This document shows, in pieces, positions 1-7,301 of a stretch of DNA of 24,739 nucleotides. Location: the NCBI GenBank assembly GCA_031430645.1, contig JANPBY010000110.1, forward strand, positions 1 to 24,739, given 5' to 3'. Position 1 is the first letter of the stretch. Each line of letters opens with the position of its first letter. The notes below the pieces were generated by a model. The model saw nothing but the letters and a program-made list of their open reading frames with translations, was not told the DNA's origin and ran no database searches. The stretch comes from JANPBY01 sp031430645. Its GTDB lineage: Bacteria > Actinomycetota > Actinomycetes > DATJPE01. The translations under genes and the position numbers were made by a program.

Positions 1-31
1 CTCAGCGGGGGGACGGGTCCGGCAGGCGGGC

Positions 32-1435
32 TCAGCCGTTGCCCATCAATCGGTTGACGAACTCGGCGCGCTTGGCCGAGCGACCGGTTCGGTTCTCGAC
101 CTGATCGGCCGACGCCATCACCCGGAGCCCGGCGTTGACACCGAGAAAGCGCAACGGCTCCGGCTCCCACCGGCGCGATCGATGGTTCACCCAGGGCAGC
201 CGCACCAGGTCGCTGTCGTTGCCGAGGATCAGGTCGGCGAGGGTACGTCCGGCCAGGTTGGCGGTGCCGACCCCGTCACCGACGTAGCCCCCTGCCCAGC
301 CCATGCCCGTCGCCTCGTCGAGCCCGCATGAGGCATACCAGTCTCGCGTGATGCCGAGCGGTCCGCCCCACCTGTGCGTGATGGCCGCGTCGCCCATGCT
401 CGGAAAGAGCTCGAGCAGCACGTGATGGAGTTCGGCGAAGACCGCCGGGTCTCGGTCGAAGCGGGTGTCTATGGTCGAGCCGAAGTGGTAAGGCGCTCCG
501 CGCCCACCGAAGGCGAACCGCCCGTCGGCCGTGCGCTGGCCGTAGATGATCAGGTGTCGCTCGTCGGCAAAAGTCGGCCGTGAGGACAGTCCGACCTCGG
601 CCCAGAAGGCGTCGGGCAACGGTTCGGTGGCCACCATGAGTGAGTAGACCGGGACGACGGCCCGCTTGAGTCCGGGCAGTTCGGCGGTGTAGCCCTCGGT
701 GGCGCGGATGCAGTAGGGCGCCCGCACCTCTCCCTGACAGGTTCGGGCGACGCCTGGCTCGAGCGACGTGACCTCAGTGCCCTCGTAAATCGTGACGCCG
801 AGCCGCTCGACGACTTGGGCCAGGCTACGGACCAACCGTGCCGGATGGATCGCCGCGGTGTGCGGGGTGAAGGTGCCCCCCAAGACCTCAGAAGCGCCGA
901 CCGAGGTCTCGGCTTCGCTGGCGGACAACAGGCGGTAATCCTCCTCGCCGAAGCCCCACTCTCGTGCATAGGAGATCTCGGCACGGGCGCGCGCCAACTG
1001 CATGGGCGTCCGCGCCAAGTTGGTCGTGCCGCCTTTGGCCCAGTGGACGTCCAGCCCTTCGGCCGCGACCACCGACCCAACCTCGTCGACAGTCTTGAAC
1101 ATCGCCCTTTGCATCGCGACGGCCGCCTCGCGGCTCGAGCCCTTGGCGAGCTTGGACCAAGGAGCCGGGAACAGCGCCGAGCACCAACCTCCGTTGCGGC
1201 CCGACGCCCCGAAGCCGGCGACTTCACGCTCGAGGACGACGATCCGCAGCGAGGGGTCGGCCTTGGCCAGGTAGTAGGCCGTCCACAAACCGGTGTAGCC
1301 GGCGCCGACGATGACCACGTCGGCATCGGTGTCGCCGGGAAGCGGGGCCCGAGTCGGGCCGACCAGCTCATCCGGCAGCGTCGCCCACCACAGCGACAGG
1401 TCGTCTCGGTCCCGCAACACTTCTGCTGCGGTCAT
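32..1435 (-). CDS. FAD-dependent amine oxidoreductase (DAO family, PuuB-like)
   Basis: Predicted cytoplasmic flavoenzyme of the D-amino-acid-oxidase/glycine-oxidase fold, 467 aa, about the size of gamma-glutamylputrescine oxidase (PuuB). The N-terminal dinucleotide-binding loop VIVGAGYTGLW (residues 41-51) is followed by an acidic strand end (VVLE, E69) and the family signature GASGRNGG (76-83). A C-terminal glycine-rich FAD segment (GGYVGDGVGTAN) is also present. Known relatives oxidise amines to aldehydes and make H2O2. It is the last gene of a minus-strand operon, and its ATG overlaps the stop of the PPOX gene (ATGA). Given the aminotransferase and nearby aldehyde dehydrogenases, a polyamine or gamma-glutamylated polyamine is the likely substrate; this is inference. 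A second, diverged paralogue lies at 13233-14654. Glycine or sarcosine oxidase-type activity cannot be excluded. Confidence 0.85.
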   Translation of the reverse strand: MTAAEVLRDRDDLSLWWATLPDELVGPTRAPLPGDTDADVVIVGAGYTGLWTAYYLAKADPSLRIVVLEREVAGFGASGRNGGWCSALFPAPWSKLAKGSSREAAVAMQRAMFKTVDEVGSVVAAEGLDVHWAKGGTTNLARTPMQLARARAEISYAREWGFGEEDYRLLSASEAETSVGASEVLGGTFTPHTAAIHPARLVRSLAQVVERLGVTIYEGTEVTSLEPGVARTCQGEVRAPYCIRATEGYTAELPGLKRAVVPVYSLMVATEPLPDAFWAEVGLSSRPTFADERHLIIYGQRTADGRFAFGGRGAPYHFGSTIDTRFDRDPAVFAELHHVLLELFPSMGDAAITHRWGGPLGITRDWYASCGLDEATGMGWAGGYVGDGVGTANLAGRTLADLILGNDSDLVRLPWVNHRSRRWEPEPLRFLGVNAGLRVMASADQVENRTGRSAKRAEFVNRLMGNG

Positions 1436-2088
1436 CGCTTCCAGGTCTTCACGTAGGACGGAATTGCGATGCCTGGGCTCAGATCATCGGCCGAGGTCGG
1501 CCGTCCATAGGTCTCGCGCATCGGGACCACCCCCGCCCAGGCCGGCCCGGCGATGTCCTCGTCGAGATCGTCGGGTTGGCTGTCGCTGATCTTCACCGAG
1601 GCTTCGTTCAGCGACAACGCAAGGATCGTCGTGGCTGCGACTTCTCTCGTGTGCGGAGCCCGTACGTCGTCCCACCGACCGGGCATCAGGTGCTCGGTGA
1701 TCACCCGCAGAGCCTCGCGCTTGGCGGTTCCGGTCACGACCGTGCAGGTGCCGAGAACCATCACGCTGCGGTAGTGCATCGATGACTCGAACGCCGAACG
1801 CGCAACGAGGAGACCGTCGAGCAGCGTGACGGTCAGGCAGGTGGGCGCTCCCTGGGCGAGGGACCTGAACAGCCGCGAACCGGTGGAGCCGTGGAAGAGC
1901 ACCTGGTCCCCGTCGCGGGCGTAGACAACGGGGACGACGTACGGCTGGCCGGCGTCATCGATGACGCCAACGTGCGCGACGAGACCGGCGTCGAGGACGG
2001 CGTTGAGGGCCGCCGGGTCGTGGACGGCCTTTTCCTTCAGCCGACGGACCCGAGTGCGCGGGGTCGAGCCGGGGGCATGTGTCGTCAG
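1432..2088 (-). CDS. PPOX-fold (pyridoxamine 5'-phosphate oxidase-like) flavin-binding protein
   Basis: About 218 aa. The split-barrel domain is recognisable from LKEKAVHDPAALNAVLDAG through HVGVIDDAGQPYVVPVVYA, DQVLFHGSTGSRLFR and the later TVTLLDGLLVARSAFESSMH. The first in-frame ATG/GTG (GTG at 1902) would cut off this conserved beginning, so the gene must start further upstream. The frame is open to a CTG at 2088, preceded by GAGG (2100-2097) with an 8-nt spacer. That ribosome site overlaps the stop of the aminotransferase gene, so CTG 2088 is my preferred start. The alternative is a missing base in the C5 run (2071-2075, minus strand), which would bring ATG 2078 into frame. Family members bind FMN, F420 or haem; the substrate is unknown. 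Its place between an aminotransferase and an amine oxidase (ATGA overlap with the latter) suggests an accessory role in the same pathway. Confidence 0.8.
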   Translation of the reverse strand: MTTHAPGSTPRTRVRRLKEKAVHDPAALNAVLDAGLVAHVGVIDDAGQPYVVPVVYARDGDQVLFHGSTGSRLFRSLAQGAPTCLTVTLLDGLLVARSAFESSMHYRSVMVLGTCTVVTGTAKREALRVITEHLMPGRWDDVRAPHTREVAATTILALSLNEASVKISDSQPDDLDEDIAGPAWAGVVPMRETYGRPTSADDLSPGIAIPSYVKTWKR

Positions 2089-2098
2089 AAGATCAACC

Positions 2099-3499
2099 TC
2101 ACAGGATCGACCAAGCCTCGGTGAGGACGCTGCGCAGCGTCTGCTCGATGAGGTCGAACTCGGGCTGGCCGACGATCAGCGGCGGGGCGAGCTGGATGAC
2201 CGGGTCGCCGCGGTCGTCGGCGCGGCAGTAGAGGCCCGCATCGAAGAGCGCCTTGGAGAGGAACCCGCGCAGCAGCCGCTCGGCTTCGTCGTCGTTGAAC
2301 GTCTCCTTGGTGACCTTGTCCTTGACCAACTCGATCCCGTAGAAGTAGCCAGCTCCGCGTACGTCACCCACGATGGGCAGGTCGAGCAACTTCTCCAGCG
2401 TGGAGCGGAAGGCTCCCTCGTTGGCCCGCACGTGGGCGTTGAGGCCTTCACGCTCGAAGACATCGAGGTTGGCATTGGCCACGGCCGCGGAGACCGGGTG
2501 CCCGCCGAAGGTGTACCCGTGGGCGAAGTAGTTGGCACCCTTGGAGAACGGCTCGAAGACCTTGTCCCCAACGATCATCGCGCCGATGGGTGCGTAGCCG
2601 GACGTCATGCCCTTGGCGCAGGTGATGATGTCGGGGTTCACGCCGAACCGGGTCATTGCGAACATCTCACCGATCCGACCGAAGGCGCAGATCGTCTCGT
2701 CGGCGACCATGAGCACGTCGTGCTTGTCGCAGATCTCGCGGACTCGCTCCAGGTAGCCGGGCGGCGGGGGGAAGCAGCCACCGGAGTTCTGGACCGGTTC
2801 CAGGAAGACTGCCGCAACAGTGTCGGCCCCCTCGAACTCGATGGCCTCGTCGATGCGGTCAGCCGCCCACCGACCGAACGCCTCGAGATCATCAGCGTGC
2901 TCGGTGGCGCGGTAGAAGTTCGTGTTGGGCACCTTGTGCGCGCCGGGAACTAGTGGCTCGAAGAACATCTTCGCTTCCGGGATGCCGGTGATCGACAAGG
3001 CGCCCTGGGGCGTGCCGTGATAGGCAACAGCCCGGCTGATCACCTTGTGTTTCATGGGCTTACCGGTGAGCTTGAAGAACTGCTTGGCGGCCTTCCAAGC
3101 GCTCTCGACGGCTTCTCCGCCGCCGGTGGTGAAGAAGACCCGGTTGAGATCACCGGGCGCATAGTGCGCAAGCCGTTCTGCCAGCTCGATGGCCTGTGGG
3201 TGGGCGTAGGACCAGAGCGGGAAGAAGGCGAGCTCGCTCGACTGCTTATGAGCCGCATCGGCTAGCTCTGCGCGGCCGTGTCCAGCCTGCACGGTGAACA
3301 AGCCGGCGAGTCCGTCGAGATAGCGCTTGCCTTGGTCGTCCCAGATGTAGGCGCCGTCGCCGCGCACGATCACCGGGACGTGGCCGGAGCCGTCGCTGTA
3401 GGTCGAGTGGCGGGTGAAGTGCATCCACAGGTTCTTAGCGGCGCGCTCGGCGAGGGCGTCCTCCCCCGGCTCGGAAAAGGACAGCGCTGACGTGGTCAT
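2099..3499 (-). CDS. Class III PLP-dependent aminotransferase (putrescine/omega-amino acid type)
   Basis: 466 aa from the ATG at 3499, which overlaps the stop of the Lrp gene (ATGA); the frame is open further upstream, but that is regulator sequence in another frame. Class III hallmarks seen: GGGEAVESAWK (127-136), the Tyr-His-Gly that stacks on PLP (Y160, H161), the VADE aspartate (D267) that contacts the pyridine nitrogen, and the Schiff-base lysine K296 in CAKGMTSGYAPIG. The FAHGYTFGGHPVSAA motif (325-339) contributes phosphate contacts. The family includes putrescine-pyruvate (SpuC), beta-alanine-pyruvate and taurine-pyruvate transaminases. The sequence alone does not fix the amine donor, but the context (Lrp regulator, amine oxidase, aminoaldehyde dehydrogenase diverging) favours putrescine, cadaverine or an omega-amino acid. 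Confidence 0.88.
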   Translation of the reverse strand: MTTSALSFSEPGEDALAERAAKNLWMHFTRHSTYSDGSGHVPVIVRGDGAYIWDDQGKRYLDGLAGLFTVQAGHGRAELADAAHKQSSELAFFPLWSYAHPQAIELAERLAHYAPGDLNRVFFTTGGGEAVESAWKAAKQFFKLTGKPMKHKVISRAVAYHGTPQGALSITGIPEAKMFFEPLVPGAHKVPNTNFYRATEHADDLEAFGRWAADRIDEAIEFEGADTVAAVFLEPVQNSGGCFPPPPGYLERVREICDKHDVLMVADETICAFGRIGEMFAMTRFGVNPDIITCAKGMTSGYAPIGAMIVGDKVFEPFSKGANYFAHGYTFGGHPVSAAVANANLDVFEREGLNAHVRANEGAFRSTLEKLLDLPIVGDVRGAGYFYGIELVKDKVTKETFNDDEAERLLRGFLSKALFDAGLYCRADDRGDPVIQLAPPLIVGQPEFDLIEQTLRSVLTEAWSIL

Positions 3500-3969
3500 C
3501 GGGTACCCCAGGTGTAGATCTGCTTGCGGAGCTTCAGATAAACGAAACTCTCGGTGGTCACGACTCCCGGGATGGCCCGGATGCGCTTGTTGATGATCTC
3601 GAGCAGGTGGTCGTCGTCCTCGCACACGATCTCGGCCAGGATGTCAAAGGAACCGGCGGTGAGCACCACGTAGTCGACCTCGGTGAAGCCCGCGATCTTG
3701 TCGGCGACGATCTCGCTGTCCCCTTCGACGCGAATCCCGATCATGGCGGCGCGCGGGAACCCGACGGTGAGTGGGTCGGTGACCGCGACGATCTGCATCA
3801 CGCCGGCGTCGAGCATTCGCTGAACCCGCTGGCGGACCGCGGCCTCGCTGAGTCCGACAGCCTTGCCGATCGTGGCGTACGCCCGCCGGCCATCCTGTTG
3901 GAGCTGCTCGATGATGGCTTTCGAGACGGCGTCCAGGGCCGGTGCGACATTGCGTTCACGTTCGGCCAT
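3496..3969 (-). CDS. Lrp/AsnC-family transcriptional regulator
   Basis: 157 aa from the ATG at 3969 (MAERERN); an in-frame ATG nine bases upstream (3978) is an alternative. The N-terminal winged helix-turn-helix covers about residues 12-60, with SKAIIEQLQQDGR and the recognition-helix region GLSEAAVRQRVQRMLDAGV (39-57). The C-terminal RAM/alpha-beta ligand domain follows, with the characteristic VLTAGSFDILAEIVCED (102-118) and IRAIPGVVTTESFVYLKL (130-147). Such proteins form dimers to octamers and sense amino acids or related amines. It is the first gene of the operon with the aminotransferase, PPOX protein and amine oxidase, and it diverges from an aldehyde dehydrogenase gene. It most likely controls both directions from the 188-bp gap between them. 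The effector is not known. Confidence 0.9.
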   Translation of the reverse strand: MAERERNVAPALDAVSKAIIEQLQQDGRRAYATIGKAVGLSEAAVRQRVQRMLDAGVMQIVAVTDPLTVGFPRAAMIGIRVEGDSEIVADKIAGFTEVDYVVLTAGSFDILAEIVCEDDDHLLEIINKRIRAIPGVVTTESFVYLKLRKQIYTWGTR

Positions 3970-4035
3970 GCGGGGCATTCTGTCTGCGCCAACCCCGGTG
4001 AGGCAAGCGGATCCGTGGAATTGCTGGCCATTTCT

Positions 4036-4048
4036 TGCGATTTCCGCA
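4036..4048. promoter_or_regulatory. Candidate regulator-binding dyad in the divergent promoter region
   Basis: TGCG-N5-CGCA within TTGCGATTTCCGCAGG, lying 66 bp upstream of the Lrp gene start and about 110 bp upstream of the divergent aldehyde dehydrogenase. Short dyads of this kind are typical of Lrp/AsnC half-sites, but the arms are only 4 bp and the match to any consensus is unproven. Confidence 0.3.
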
Positions 4049-4157
4049 GGATGAGGCGCCTGCACCTGTCGGTTCCGGCACTCGCCGGGCTAGGCTCGCC
4101 TCATTCGGTGCCTAACCCCGCACCTTCACCCGCACCCTGACCCGAACGGAGCCCGGC

Positions 4158-5609
4158 GTGAGCGACAAGCGCGAGCTGCTCAACGTGGTTGGCGGTGAGT
4201 CGGTCGCCGCGACCGATGGCCGCACCACTGACCTAGTCAACCCCAGCACTGGTGCGGTCTACGGGACTGCACCCCTGTCCTCCGAGGCCGATGTCGATCG
4301 TGCCTACCAGGCTGCGGCCGCTGGCTTCGACACGTGGCGCGACAGCACCCCGTCCGAGCGGCAGAAGGCGATGCTCGGCATCGCCGACCTGCTCGAGCAG
4401 CACGCCGATGAGCTGATCGCCATCGAGTCCGAGAACACTGGCAAGCCCCTGGCGCTCACGGCGTCTGAAGAGATCCCGCCGATGATCGACCAGATCCGGT
4501 TCTTCGCCGGAGCGGCCCGGTTGCTCGAAGGCCGAGCGGCTGGGGAATACATGGCCGGACATACCTCGATGATCCGTCGGGAGCCGATCGGGGTCATCGG
4601 ACAGGTCACGCCGTGGAACTACCCCATGATGATGGCGGTCTGGAAGTTCGCGCCGGCGATCGCCGCCGGCAACGCCGTCGTCGTCAAGCCCTCGGATACG
4701 ACGCCGGCTTCCACGGTCCGGATGGCTCAGTTGATCAACGAGGCCGGGCTGCTGCCACCGGGCGTCCTCAATGTCGTGTGCGGGGATCGTGACACTGGGC
4801 GGGCGCTGGTCGAGCACAAGATCCCGCAGATGGTCGCGATCACCGGATCGGTGCGCGCAGGCATGGAGGTCGCCAAGTCCGCGTCCTTCGACGTCAAGCG
4901 CGTCCACCTCGAGCTCGGCGGCAAGGCGCCCGTAGTGGTGTTCGACGATGCTGATCTCGAGGCCGCTGTTGAGGGCATCTCCATCGCTGGCTACTTCAAC
5001 GCCGGCCAGGACTGCACCGCAGCCACCCGCGTCCTCGCCGCTCCCGGCATCTACGACGACTTCGTGGCCGGGCTCGCCGAGGCTGCTCGCGGCATGGAGA
5101 CGACCTACGCCAACGGCCCTGGCGACGAGGACGCAATGGTTCCGCCGGTCAACAACGTCAACCAGCTCGAGCGAGTGTCCTCCTTCTTCGAGCGAGTCCC
5201 GGACCACGCCTCGGTTGACGCGGGTGGCAAGCGCCAGGGGGATCGCGGTTTCTACTTTGAGCCGTCGGTCGTCTCTGGGCTGCGGCAGGACGACGAGATG
5301 ATCCAGAACGAGATTTTCGGGCCGGTCATCACCGTGCAGAAGTTCTCCGACGAAGCCGAGGCGCTGGCCTGGGCCAACGGAGTGCCGTACGGGCTGGCGT
5401 CCTCGGTGTGGACCAAGGACTTCGGACGGGCCATGCGGATGGCCAGGCGACTGGACTTCGGGTGTGTGTGGATCAACACCCACATCCCGCTGGTCGCAGA
5501 GATGCCGCACGGCGGGTTCAAGCACTCCGGGTACGGCAAGGACCTGTCGATGTATGGGTTCGAGGACTACACGCGGATCAAGCACGTGATGGCGAACCTG
5601 GACAGCTGA
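4158..5609 (+). CDS. Aldehyde dehydrogenase, gamma-aminobutyraldehyde dehydrogenase-like
   Basis: 483 aa, full length for the NAD(P)+-dependent ALDH superfamily. Catalytic residues are visible: oxyanion-hole N154 in TPWNYP, general-base E252 in HLELGGKAP, and nucleophile C286 in AGQDCTAATR. The GQDCTAATR context with EMPHGGFKHSGYGKD near the C terminus is typical of aminobutyraldehyde/betaine-aldehyde-type enzymes, which turn 4-aminobutanal into GABA. Start is GTG 4158, with CGGAG six to seven bases upstream. It diverges from the Lrp-led operon, and its product would act directly downstream of the aminotransferase and amine oxidase encoded there. It is a paralogue of the dehydrogenase at 7533-9053. 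Exact chain-length preference (C3 versus C4 aminoaldehyde) cannot be read from the sequence. Confidence 0.88.
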   Translation: MSDKRELLNVVGGESVAATDGRTTDLVNPSTGAVYGTAPLSSEADVDRAYQAAAAGFDTWRDSTPSERQKAMLGIADLLEQHADELIAIESENTGKPLALTASEEIPPMIDQIRFFAGAARLLEGRAAGEYMAGHTSMIRREPIGVIGQVTPWNYPMMMAVWKFAPAIAAGNAVVVKPSDTTPASTVRMAQLINEAGLLPPGVLNVVCGDRDTGRALVEHKIPQMVAITGSVRAGMEVAKSASFDVKRVHLELGGKAPVVVFDDADLEAAVEGISIAGYFNAGQDCTAATRVLAAPGIYDDFVAGLAEAARGMETTYANGPGDEDAMVPPVNNVNQLERVSSFFERVPDHASVDAGGKRQGDRGFYFEPSVVSGLRQDDEMIQNEIFGPVITVQKFSDEAEALAWANGVPYGLASSVWTKDFGRAMRMARRLDFGCVWINTHIPLVAEMPHGGFKHSGYGKDLSMYGFEDYTRIKHVMANLDS

Positions 5610-5631
5610 GGTTCGTCCGGCGGTGGGTCAC

Positions 5632-5665
5632 GGGCCGGTCAAGGGCAAGGGCCGATCAAGGGCAA
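5632..5665. repeat. 17-bp tandem duplication
   Basis: Two adjacent copies of GGGCCGGTCAAGGGCAA (5632-5648 and 5649-5665) differ by one base (G/A). They lie just after the aldehyde dehydrogenase stop, in the 305-bp gene-free interval 5610-5914. Probably a slippage product; no function seen. Confidence 0.8.
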
Positions 5666-5750
5666 AGTTGCAGCAACGGGGGAGCCGGGCTGAGTCCTCG
5701 CCCGGGTGCGCTTTTCGACTGGTGCGCGGCCTGAATCCGGGGGCCGAGTT

Positions 5751-5811
5751 GAGAACTGTCCAAAAGGGAGCTCCCCGAGGCCCTGAAAGGCTTCCCTTTT
5801 GGACAGTTCTC
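5751..5811. terminator. Perfect 19-bp inverted repeat, probable bidirectional terminator
   Basis: Left arm GAGAACTGTCCAAAAGGGA (5751-5769) and right arm 5793-5811 are perfect reverse complements around a 23-nt loop. The inner GGGA/TCCC stem is flanked by AAAA on one side and TTTT on the other in both orientations, as in bidirectional intrinsic terminators. It sits between convergent genes (aldehyde dehydrogenase ending 5609, anti-sigma gene ending 5915). The arms continue 11 bp beyond the A/T tracts, which is longer than termination needs, so a dispersed palindromic repeat is an alternative. I see no gene in 5610-5914. Confidence 0.7.
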
Positions 5812-5914
5812 GCGCGGGTCCCGGCAAACTCCGAAAGGCCTCGTCGCACGCGAAGCCGACCGCTGACTCCCGTTGCTGCGCTCTTGCCCTTGACCTCGCC
5901 TTTTCCCAGGCAAG

Positions 5915-6673
5915 TCAGGCGAGCGGAATGGCCAGGATGGGGGTTGTGGTCGGTTGCGGGGAGCCACCCGAGGGTTCGAGGGTCATGGCCAGGGCGGCAG
6001 CCGTTTCCGCGCTGCCAATGAGGGAAACCGCTGCGTCTCCTGAGCTCGCGGGATCGAACGTCCCCCCTGAACGGGCTGAGCCGTCCGCGGTGACGAACCA
6101 GAGCTGATAGGTCTGGCCGTCGGGCGGGGCTGCGAGATCGTTGGCGATGAAGACCGCCGAAGCCAACGACGGGGCGGCCACGACGGCACCGCGGCCGGAC
6201 TGCCCCTCGACGGCGCCGCTGATCGTTCGGGCGTCGGGGGCGGTGAGCACTCGGCTGACCTCGATCCCGGCTTGGGTGAGCGCTGAGTTGTCCTGGCGCA
6301 GGCCCACGACCCAGGCCGAAAGGCCGAGCGCGAGCACCGCGAGGATTCCGGCGGCCGCTCCCAGCAGCCGTACGGCCTGGGGCGAGGAGCGTGCGCGTAA
6401 CGGCACGACCACAGAGTCCTTCGGCGGCGCGTCCTGTCGGGTCTGGTCGACTTCAGCCATCACCCGCGCCCGGAGGTCGGCGGGGGCCGGCTCCGCTGCC
6501 GCGAGGCCTAGCCGCGCGGCGGTGGCGCGAAGGCCGTCCACCTCTGCCTGCAGAGCAGGGTCGGCGTCGACTGCGGCCTCGAACGAGGCGATGTCTTCGG
6601 CCGGCAACGCGTCCGCGACGTAGGCGCCGCTGTCCAGGTAGGGATTGGTGCCGGGTTCCGAGCGCTCGGTCAT
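5915..6673 (-). CDS. rskA: RskA-type membrane anti-sigma factor
   Basis: 252 aa. The N-terminal cytoplasmic helical domain (about residues 10-60; GAYVADALPAEDIASFEAAV) matches the sigma-binding region of RskA-like proteins. One membrane helix follows at about 100-125. The extracytoplasmic RskA domain contains TYQLWFVTADG (188-198) and ends in the family's LEPSGGSPQPTTTPI. The His-x3-Cys-x2-Cys zinc motif of many anti-sigma factors is absent, and the protein contains no cysteine at all. It overlaps the upstream sigma gene by 4 bp (ATGA), so the pair is translationally coupled. Relatives hold their sigma factor at the membrane and release it after stepwise proteolysis; that mechanism is inferred here. 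Confidence 0.88.
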   Translation of the reverse strand: MTERSEPGTNPYLDSGAYVADALPAEDIASFEAAVDADPALQAEVDGLRATAARLGLAAAEPAPADLRARVMAEVDQTRQDAPPKDSVVVPLRARSSPQAVRLLGAAAGILAVLALGLSAWVVGLRQDNSALTQAGIEVSRVLTAPDARTISGAVEGQSGRGAVVAAPSLASAVFIANDLAAPPDGQTYQLWFVTADGSARSGGTFDPASSGDAAVSLIGSAETAAALAMTLEPSGGSPQPTTTPILAIPLA

Positions 6674-7293
6674 CCCGCCACCCCCAGGCTGTCGCGCATC
6701 CGGAGGAGTCCGTCGCGGATTCGGGTTTTGACGGTACCGAGGGGTACGTCGAGGAGCTCAGCGACCTGGACATGGGTGTAGCCGCCGTAGAAGGCCAGCG
6801 TCACGGCTTCGCGTTGCAGCGCGGTCAGGTCGGTCAGCGCACGAACGACCTGCTCACGTTCCAGAGTCCGCTCCACGGTCTCGGCGACGACGTCGTACGC
6901 GGCAGTCGGTTCGAGCAGGGCGACCCGGGTGTCGCGCGCTGAGCTGGCCTGGGCCGAACGCACCCGGTCGACGGCCCGCCGGTGAGCCAGGGTCATGACC
7001 CAGGTGGCGGCAGAGCCGCGGTCGGGGTCGAAGGCCGAAGCGGTACGCCACAGGTCGACGAGCACCTCTTGGGTCACCTCCTCTGACTGAGCGGGGTCGC
7101 GCAGCACTCTTCGGACGAGCCCGAAGACTGCATCAGCAAATCTGTCGTAGAGACGATCGAAGGCCGCCCGGTCGCCTCGGGCCACCATCACCATCAGCTG
7201 CTCGGGGGTCTCCGGCCCGGCGGAGGGCTCGGATGAGCCCCCAACTGTGCGCAGAACGGTCACCCGGGCGAGCCTGCCATCCTCGGTGCTCAT
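6670..7293 (-). CDS. sigK: ECF RNA polymerase sigma factor, SigK-like
   Basis: 207 aa. Region 2 spans about residues 38-112, with AFDRLYDRFADAVFGLVRRV, the DPAQSEEVTQEVLVDLW core-binding/-10 segment and TWVMTLAHRRAVDRVR. Region 4 spans about 148-202, with LTALQREAVTLAFYGGYTH and the -35 recognition helix VPLGTVKTRIRDGLLRMRDSL. The start is ATG 7293, preceded by a sequence that resembles the SigK promoter. It forms a two-gene operon with the RskA-type anti-sigma gene. There is no cysteine in the protein, so the cysteine-pair redox switch reported for mycobacterial SigK cannot operate. The regulon is unknown; nothing in the neighbouring polyamine operons obviously carries the same promoter. Confidence 0.88.
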   Translation of the reverse strand: MSTEDGRLARVTVLRTVGGSSEPSAGPETPEQLMVMVARGDRAAFDRLYDRFADAVFGLVRRVLRDPAQSEEVTQEVLVDLWRTASAFDPDRGSAATWVMTLAHRRAVDRVRSAQASSARDTRVALLEPTAAYDVVAETVERTLEREQVVRALTDLTALQREAVTLAFYGGYTHVQVAELLDVPLGTVKTRIRDGLLRMRDSLGVAG

Positions 7294-7301
7294 CGACTAG
7301 G

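Noticed and set aside
3500..3625. Upstream extension of the aminotransferase frame (42 residues)
   Set aside because: Low-complexity Arg/His-rich sequence overlapping the Lrp gene; the coupled ATG at 3499 matches the family N terminus.
4085..4103. DtxR/IdeR-like iron box (GGCTAGGCTCGCCT)
   Set aside because: Only about 12 of 19 positions match the consensus as I recall it, and no iron gene is nearby; the TAGGCT is better explained as a -10 element.
4233..5585. Minus-strand open frame (450 codons) opposite the first aldehyde dehydrogenase
   Set aside because: No recognisable motif; the plus strand encodes a complete ALDH with all catalytic residues.
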